DNA of 19,778 nt from Lysobacterales bacterium (GTDB lineage: Bacteria > Pseudomonadota > Gammaproteobacteria > Xanthomonadales > SZUA-36). The notes beneath the pieces are model-generated. The model did not search any database and was not told the DNA's origin. It saw only the letters and a list, made by a program, of their open reading frames with translations. The stretch covers positions 1 to 19,778 of the forward strand of contig SHZL01000013.1 in assembly GCA_009692275.1 (NCBI GenBank). Reading direction: 5' to 3'. This document shows, in pieces, positions 15,683-19,778 of this stretch; position 1 is the first letter of the stretch; each line of letters begins with the position of its first letter. Made by a program: the position numbers and the translations under genes.

Positions 15683-15758
15683 TGGTGCCGGCACCAGGAT
15701 TCGAACCCGGGACCTACTGATTACAAATCAGTTGCTCTACCAACTGAGCTATGCCGGC
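15683..15758 (-). tRNA. tRNA-Thr (anticodon UGU)
   Basis: A complete 76-base cloverleaf is encoded on the minus strand. The acceptor arms GCCGGCA and TGCCGGC pair fully, the discriminator is A, and CCA is encoded. The D arm contains AGCTCAGTTGGTAGAGC, the T arm contains GGTTCGAATCC, and the anticodon stem ACTGA/TCAGT closes a TTTGTAA loop whose anticodon TGT reads ACA threonine codons. In many gammaproteobacteria birA is followed by a tRNA-Tyr-Gly-Thr-tufB cluster. Here only the threonine tRNA remains next to birA. Confidence 0.97.
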
Positions 15759-15775
15759 GTGTAAGTAAGGGCGGT

Positions 15776-15803
15776 ATTTTAGAGCATACCCCGCAATTCA
15801 CAA
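15776..15803 (-). promoter_or_regulatory. sigma70 promoter of tRNA-Thr
   Basis: On the minus strand, -35 TTGTGA (15803-15798) and -10 TAAAAT (15781-15776) are separated by 16 bases. The -10 is followed by ACCGCCC, a GC-rich discriminator of the type found at stable-RNA promoters. Transcription would start about 10 bases before the mature tRNA. The promoter lies in the 81-bp gap after birA. Confidence 0.6.
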
Positions 15804-15839
15804 GGACTTTACCAGGCCGGGAGCGGGCAGGCCGCAGCA

Positions 15840-16688
15840 TCAGGAGAGCCTGGCACTGACATCCCCGGCCAGGAACTCCCGCACCGTGTCCTTGCCGCCG
15901 GTGCCAGGGCAGCGCACCAGTAATCCACCGCGAACGCTGATTCCGGAAACTGTGCCGCTCACCGTTGCCTGCGCGGGATTGCCGCTAATGCTGACATCGA
16001 CCGCCTTGCCTCGCAGGATATCCAACCGGGCCCAGTCAGCGGCAAAGGCAGCAAAGCCCTGTGATGCAAACAGTTCAAGGCCACGCAACAGTTCGTCCAG
16101 CAGCAGGCCACACAAGCTGTCGCGAAAGTCTTCAGCCAGGGGTTCGGGCACCTGCGAGCACACGTCCGTCCAGGCTTGTTCGATGGGGTTCTGGTTTCCG
16201 GGAATAGTTGGCATGCTGACATTGACGCCCACACCAATCACCGCGACAGCACCTTCCGCCGCGTGCTGGCGCAGTTCCACAAGAATTCCGGCCAGTTTCC
16301 TGCCAGCCACCAGGATATCGTTTGGCCACTTGATCCCAGCGGCGCTTACACCCGCCTGCTGTAGCGCCCGCGCCACGGTGACCGCCACAACCAGTGGCAA
16401 CTGTAGCAGGGCATCCGCTGGCCTGGCGAACTGCCAACCCACGCTCAGGTAGATATTCCCGCCAGGCGGCGAATGCCAACTGCGGCCGCGCCGGCCACGG
16501 CCGGATTCCTGCCGGTCGGCCACTACCGCGTGGCCGTGCTGTTCTGCCAGCGGCAAGCTATTCAGGAACAGGTTGGTGGAATCCACCACCTCCAGCACCG
16601 TCAGTTGCCGTAACAGGGTACGGGTATCAGCAGCAAGGCCGGCGCGGATGGCAAGGGGACCAAAAGCCCGGAAGGTTTTTGTCAGCAC
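15840..16688 (-). CDS. birA: biotin--[acetyl-CoA-carboxylase] ligase, without HTH domain
   Basis: BirA activates biotin as biotinyl-AMP and attaches it to the carrier domain (AccB) of acetyl-CoA carboxylase, the entry point of fatty acid synthesis. Catalytic signatures are VVDSTN (34-39), ESGRGRRGRSWHSP (61-74, the biotinyl-AMP loop), KWPNDI (120-125) and GRKLAGILVEL (129-139), followed by the SH3-like C-terminal domain. The frame is open far upstream inside plsY, but that part has no family match. GTG 16688 with AGGG about 6 bases ahead is the likely start; GTG 16694 is an alternative. The 282 residues begin where E. coli BirA leaves its winged-helix domain, so this enzyme cannot act as the biotin repressor. 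It starts 15 bases after plsY on the same strand. Confidence 0.93.
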   Translation of the reverse strand: MLTKTFRAFGPLAIRAGLAADTRTLLRQLTVLEVVDSTNLFLNSLPLAEQHGHAVVADRQESGRGRRGRSWHSPPGGNIYLSVGWQFARPADALLQLPLVVAVTVARALQQAGVSAAGIKWPNDILVAGRKLAGILVELRQHAAEGAVAVIGVGVNVSMPTIPGNQNPIEQAWTDVCSQVPEPLAEDFRDSLCGLLLDELLRGLELFASQGFAAFAADWARLDILRGKAVDVSISGNPAQATVSGTVSGISVRGGLLVRCPGTGGKDTVREFLAGDVSARLS

Positions 16689-16702
16689 ATCCACCCTGCT
16701 GT

Positions 16703-17338
16703 TCAGCGAAACCAGTTGCGCAACATGGCCCGCTCGAATCGATATTCGCTGCCAAGGCGCATCTTGCGCAGGTTGCTGCGGTGCGTGAACAGCAGGAACA
16801 GCGCCACGGCGATGGCAAAGGCCAACTGCGCAGGACCAGCCTCGAGCCACAGAAATACCGGCACCAGGCTGATGCCCGCCAGCATGGTGGCCAGCCCTAC
16901 CCAGCCAGTCAGGGTCAGCGCCAATAACCAGGTTAGCAGCATGGGGGCCAGCGCCCAAGGCTGGACCACGCACAGCACGCCTACCGCGGCGGCAGCGCCT
17001 TTGCCTCCGCGAAACCCGTGCCACAGCGGAAAGCAATGCCCTACGATCGCCGCGAATCCGCACAATACCACCAGGGTCGAATGGTTAGCGGCTATATCCG
17101 GTCCGAAAAAATGCAGGCGCGGGATAAAAGCAGCCGCCAGCACGCCTTTGGCCACGTCGATTAACACCACCCCCAGTGCAAAGCGGAAGCCCTGGGTACG
17201 AAATGCATTGGTTCCCCCTGCATTGCCGCTGCCCGCTAGCCGGATATCCACCTTGCGCAGGGCGCCCAGCATCAGGCTGCCGGAAAAAGAACCCAGCAGG
17301 TAAGCCAGCAGCACATTGATGAATGCGTTTGCCGTCAT
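16703..17338 (-). CDS. plsY: glycerol-3-phosphate acyltransferase PlsY
   Basis: PlsY is the inner-membrane enzyme that transfers an acyl group from acyl-phosphate to glycerol-3-phosphate, giving lysophosphatidic acid. The 211-residue product has the family's three cytoplasmic motifs: GSGNAGGTNAFR (36-47), GHCFPLWHGFRGGKG (100-114) and THRSNLRKMRLGSE near 185-198. It has about five to six hydrophobic segments. Motif 1 reads NAGGTN where most family members have NPGATN, a small departure. The start is ATG 17338, which overlaps the upstream stop as TGATG; a TTG one codon earlier is less likely. Coupling to a fatty acid kinase gene upstream is functionally telling, because acyl-phosphate is exactly the product of that kinase. 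birA follows 15 bases downstream. Confidence 0.96.
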   Translation of the reverse strand: MTANAFINVLLAYLLGSFSGSLMLGALRKVDIRLAGSGNAGGTNAFRTQGFRFALGVVLIDVAKGVLAAAFIPRLHFFGPDIAANHSTLVVLCGFAAIVGHCFPLWHGFRGGKGAAAAVGVLCVVQPWALAPMLLTWLLALTLTGWVGLATMLAGISLVPVFLWLEAGPAQLAFAIAVALFLLFTHRSNLRKMRLGSEYRFERAMLRNWFR

Positions 17339-19149
17339 CAAAGCAGGATATCCGGTTGTGGCGTGACCCCGACGACCAGGCCGCCCGGCCCTAAATGAAC
17401 GCCGATAGCAGGTCCCGCCTCTGTCACGTGGCAGGAATGGATTTCGCCGTGGCCACGCAGAATGTGCCGGCGTAACTCGTTTGCGCCCGCCGCATTATCG
17501 CAATGGGCGATCAATACCCGGACCATCTGGCCTTTTTTCATCTTGCGCATGGCAGTGCGCGCCAGCGCCTCCGGCCGCGCTCCGCGGCCCAGGTGAAAAC
17601 CGCCGAGCCTCAGCTTGCCCGCCGGGTTGGCCGTCAACACGGGGTTTATGTGCAGCAGGTCGGTGAGCCGCTTGAGCAGGCGCGGTACGCGCCCGCCCTT
17701 GACTGCAAAGCCAAGGTCATGTGCCACTGCGACCACCCGGGTGCGGGGCACGGCTTCGTACACCATGGCTGCTACCTCCTCAGCGGAACAGCCCCGCTGC
17801 GCAGCTTCCGCGGCCACGATGGCCAGCAGGCCCTGCCCCGCCGAAGCACTGAACGAGTCCAGCACCCTTACTGTTCCCGGCTGTTGCCGGCCGGCTGCCT
17901 GGATTGCAGCCGCAATCGTGCCGCTGAGTCGCGCAGAAAGCGCGACTGAAATGACGGCATAACCGTGCGAGGTCAACAAAGAGTAGATACGCGCGAAATC
18001 CTGGGCCGGGGGTTGCGAGGTCAACGGTGCGTGCTCACTTTGCGCCAGCAGGGCGTAAAACTCTGCTGCGCCCAGGGAAACACCGTCCAGGTATTCGCGT
18101 TCGCCGAAACTGAGCCGCACCGGAACCACGTGTATCCCCAGGCGTTCAATTTCGGCGGGGGGAATATCAGCGCCTGAATCGGTGACGATGGCCACCCTGC
18201 CTGCCTGGTTCATCAGGCCCAACTGGCGGTGCATGTCATCGGCTTTCTGCTGGGTGACACTGCCAAAAGCCTCGCCGGCCAGGAAGACGTCTGCCGGATG
18301 GTCGACGTGGATGTGCACGCGCACCCGGTCACGCCCGCCGGCTACGACCAGGCTGCTGCAATCGAGTTTTTCCAGGGCGTGCATGATGGCTTCGCGGTCC
18401 AGCGCGCTGCCCGCAATCACGCATTCCGTGCAATAGCGGTGCCCGTGCGCCGCCTGGGGAGGGCTGGCGGGATGCCCCGCCTGCGGAAGATCAACCATAA
18501 CCTCATCGACTGCGCCTTTTTCAACATAGGTCCACATGCCTTCCAGCAAGTCCACGAACCCCTGCCCGCCCGCGTCAACCACCCCCGCCTGGCGCAAAAC
18601 CGCTAATTGGTTGGGGGTATTGGCCAGCGAATCCTGCGCGCGCTTCAATCCAAGCCGCAGCAATTCATGCAAGTCATGCATGCCGCTGGCAACACGCTGC
18701 ACGATTTCGGCTGAAAAATCTTCCAGCACCGTGGGCAGCGTGCCAGCCACCGGCGTGGACATGGCTTTCCAGGCAGCCATGGAGCCGGCTTGGGTTGCCC
18801 GCGCCAGGCTCTCTGCAGTAAGCACCGTGCTCCCTGCAACCGCTTCGCTGAAGCCCTGGAAATACTGCGCCATGATGGCGCCCGAGTTGCCGCGCGCCCC
18901 ATCCAGGGCAGCACTGGCGATGTGCGCCATCATGTCATCGAAGCGTGCGTGCGGCGCGCGGCTGGCCGAGTCCAGGATGGTCTTGAAAGTGAACGCCATG
19001 TTGGTGCCGGTATCACCGTCAGGCACCGGGAATACGTTGATCCGGTTGAGATGGTCACGGCGTTGAAAAATATGCCGGACACCAACGGAAATCGCACGCA
19101 GTAAACGCGGGCCATCAAGGTAGGCTATGGCAGTGGAAGATCGTCCCAT
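17338..19149 (-). CDS. FakA-FakB fusion: DAK2 kinase plus DegV fatty-acid-binding protein
   Basis: Fatty acid kinase phosphorylates free fatty acids to acyl-phosphate; in Firmicutes FakA (kinase) and FakB (DegV, fatty acid binder) are separate. Here one 603-residue chain carries both. Residues about 8-210 are the DhaL/FakA_N kinase: NVFPVPDGDTGTNM (Asp44, Asp46, Asn50 for Mg-nucleotide), DGARGNSGAIMAQYFQGF and VDAGGQGF. Residues about 235-315 match the FakA linker domain; Cys240, His279 and His281 (RYCTE, VHIHVDHP) line up with catalytic Cys240, His282 and His284 of S. aureus FakA. Residues 318-603 are a canonical DegV domain: VTDSGADIP, LTSQP, ARLSGT, DSFSASAGQG, KGGRVPRL and GPAIGVHLGPGGL. 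The degenerate FakB-like FakA_C domain is replaced by an intact FakB. The ATG at 19149 has no clear ribosome site. Its stop overlaps plsY. Confidence 0.92.
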   Translation of the reverse strand: MGRSSTAIAYLDGPRLLRAISVGVRHIFQRRDHLNRINVFPVPDGDTGTNMAFTFKTILDSASRAPHARFDDMMAHIASAALDGARGNSGAIMAQYFQGFSEAVAGSTVLTAESLARATQAGSMAAWKAMSTPVAGTLPTVLEDFSAEIVQRVASGMHDLHELLRLGLKRAQDSLANTPNQLAVLRQAGVVDAGGQGFVDLLEGMWTYVEKGAVDEVMVDLPQAGHPASPPQAAHGHRYCTECVIAGSALDREAIMHALEKLDCSSLVVAGGRDRVRVHIHVDHPADVFLAGEAFGSVTQQKADDMHRQLGLMNQAGRVAIVTDSGADIPPAEIERLGIHVVPVRLSFGEREYLDGVSLGAAEFYALLAQSEHAPLTSQPPAQDFARIYSLLTSHGYAVISVALSARLSGTIAAAIQAAGRQQPGTVRVLDSFSASAGQGLLAIVAAEAAQRGCSAEEVAAMVYEAVPRTRVVAVAHDLGFAVKGGRVPRLLKRLTDLLHINPVLTANPAGKLRLGGFHLGRGARPEALARTAMRKMKKGQMVRVLIAHCDNAAGANELRRHILRGHGEIHSCHVTEAGPAIGVHLGPGGLVVGVTPQPDILL

Positions 19150-19285
19150 GGCAGGCTCAGGTTTTGACGGCAGAAGTCTAGCACGGGAGAACTTGATGGC
19201 TGCGTTGCCACGTCCGGGGAGCGGTGAGTTCTTTCAGGCTACGCTTCAACTGCAACGATCCAAGGGCCTTGCCGTTAGTCGGCTT

Positions 19286-19332
19286 GGGGGCGCAAGCCGC
19301 GGCCGGTAGACTTACCCGGGAGACGCCGTAAA
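19286..19332 (+). repeat. 47-bp direct repeat, copy 1
   Basis: Matches 19394-19440 at 41 of 47 positions. It begins GGGGGCGCAA and ends with CCCGGGAGACGCCGTA plus two bases. Copy 1 is not followed by the hairpins that follow copy 2. Confidence 0.85.
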
Positions 19333-19393
19333 CCTATCACTCTGAGCCACGTGCCAGGTCCAGGGAGGGCGAGTTTGTGCCTTTGTTCACCCC

Positions 19394-19440
19394 GGGGGCG
19401 CAACCCGCCGCCGGTACCCTTTCCCGGGAGACGCCGTAGA
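19394..19440 (+). repeat. 47-bp direct repeat, copy 2
   Basis: Second copy, 108 bp from the first. Its CCGGGAG is also the left arm of the branched unit at 19420-19492. Confidence 0.85.
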
Positions 19441-19492
19441 TACATCCCTGTAGGCTCGGATGCGGCATCCCTGCCGCATACACTCCCGGAAA
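19420..19492. repeat. branched palindromic unit 1
   Basis: An outer stem CCGGGAG (19424-19430) with CTCCCGG (19483-19489), extendable by three A-T pairs past a bulge, encloses two hairpins. These are TACA-TCCC-TGTA (19441-19452) and ATGCGGCA-TCCC-TGCCGCAT (19460-19479). Confidence 0.8.
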
Positions 19493-19620
19493 AGGCTCCC
19501 CGCCCCGGTTTGCTTGTCGTTCAAACACCGCAGAGTGTTTCAAACCCGCACCACCCGACGAGGGCCGCGCCCCCGGAACCAAGTTTCAAGGACAGGGGGC
19601 GGGGAGTTCTTTCTGGACCG

Positions 19621-19693
19621 TCGCCAGCAGGGCGGGGATTGCTCCCGGCAATCCTTCCGCATTTCCTCCATCCCTGGAGGTCGATGCTGGCGA
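19621..19693. repeat. branched palindromic unit 2
   Basis: A perfect 9-bp outer stem TCGCCAGCA (19621-19629) with TGCTGGCGA (19685-19693) encloses GGATTGC-TCCCG-GCAATCC (19636-19654) and CCTCCA-TCCC-TGGAGG (19665-19680). The plan is the same as unit 1 but every stem sequence differs. Confidence 0.8.
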
Positions 19694-19744
19694 GGAGTCC
19701 ACAGGGCTAAGCGAGATGTGGCGGAGATCTCCTTCCAGGAGCGT

Positions 19745-19764
19745 ATGAAACAGGGATGTTTCAT
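19745..19764. repeat. 8-bp stem hairpin with GGGA/TCCC loop
   Basis: ATGAAACA and TGTTTCAT pair around GGGA on the plus strand, which is TCCC on the minus strand. It may be one arm of a third unit in inverted orientation, cut off by the window end. Confidence 0.7.
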
Positions 19765-19778
19765 TCGAGCCCCCATGG

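Larger units (their letters stand above)
19150..19778. other. 629-bp gene-free region filled with repeats and hairpins
   Basis: I see no credible gene. Short open frames on both strands here have no recognisable protein features, and several are read straight through the repeats. The first about 60 bases should contain the promoter of the fatty acid kinase gene, but no clear boxes are visible. The rest holds two 47-bp direct repeats, two branched palindromic units, and further hairpins at 19523-19540, 19729-19741 and 19745-19764. Confidence 0.75.

Noticed and set aside
15683..15758. tRNA-Thr as an attachment site for an island carrying the giant gene
   Set aside because: I found no integrase and no repeated copy of the tRNA 3' end in the window.
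16695..17063. Upstream extension of the BirA reading frame into plsY
   Set aside because: The extension is Arg-rich with no HTH character, overlaps plsY in another frame, and no ribosome site supports it.
19351..19776. Open frames of about 80-120 codons in the right-hand non-coding region on both strands
   Set aside because: They run through palindromes and repeats, lack ribosome sites and family features, and look like the false genes often predicted in such repeats.
1..19778. CRISPR arrays, insertion sequences, prophage or toxin-antitoxin genes
   Set aside because: No regularly spaced repeats with unique spacers, no transposase or integrase motifs and no small toxin-antitoxin gene pairs were seen.

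Overview
The window reads as chromosomal DNA of a GC-rich gammaproteobacterium. The main evidence is the lipid A / fatty acid cluster lpxD-fabZ-lpxA-lpxB-rnhB in the order known from Enterobacteria and pseudomonads, together with FabZ, RNase HII, PlsY, WrbA/DUF2069 and BirA-tRNA-Thr arrangements typical of the class, and a secreted protein with an IPTL-CTERM sorting tail. I cannot name the order or genus from the sequence alone.

Layout. (1) Bases 1-3528, plus strand: the 3' part of lpxD, then fabZ, lpxA, lpxB and rnhB, closely packed or overlapping, ending at a hairpin that also separates the next, convergent operon. dnaE, which often follows rnhB, is absent here. (2) Bases 3576-5653, minus strand: a YihY/BrkB-family membrane protein, a TlpA-like thioredoxin-fold protein and an acylphosphatase, translationally coupled or nearly so. 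(3) Bases 5858-7337, plus strand: WrbA-like flavodoxin, a small DUF2069 membrane protein and a single-domain asparaginase-like protein. A 14-bp tandem duplication lies at the first junction. (4) Bases 7315-9793, minus strand: a DUF962/Mpo1-like membrane protein, a DUF445 membrane protein and a sulfotransferase whose 3' end overlaps the asparaginase-like gene. (5) Bases 9892-15342, minus strand: one very large gene (1816 codons) for a secreted, repeat-built surface protein with an IPTL-CTERM tail, bounded downstream by a REP-like palindrome and a terminator and preceded by a long, palindrome-rich leader. (6) Bases 15683-19149, minus strand: tRNA-Thr(UGU), a biotin-protein ligase without the DNA-binding domain, plsY, and a 603-residue protein joining FakA-type kinase domains to a FakB/DegV domain. 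(7) Bases 19150-19778: no gene, but dense repeats that fold into branched hairpin units.

The most interesting system is in block 6. A predicted single-chain fatty acid kinase (FakA_N + FakA_L + FakB/DegV) overlaps plsY by one base. Fak makes acyl-phosphate and PlsY consumes acyl-phosphate, so the pair looks like a compact route that puts free fatty acids into phospholipid. Block 1 supplies the acyl-chain and lipid A side of envelope synthesis. LpxA there carries Phe at the hydrocarbon-ruler position, which suggests a short 3-hydroxyacyl chain. The other notable signals are the giant repeat protein, with 73-bp and 38-bp exact internal duplications, and the terminal non-coding elements. At least two of those elements share one plan: an outer clamp stem around two hairpins of different stem sequence but the same TCCC loop.
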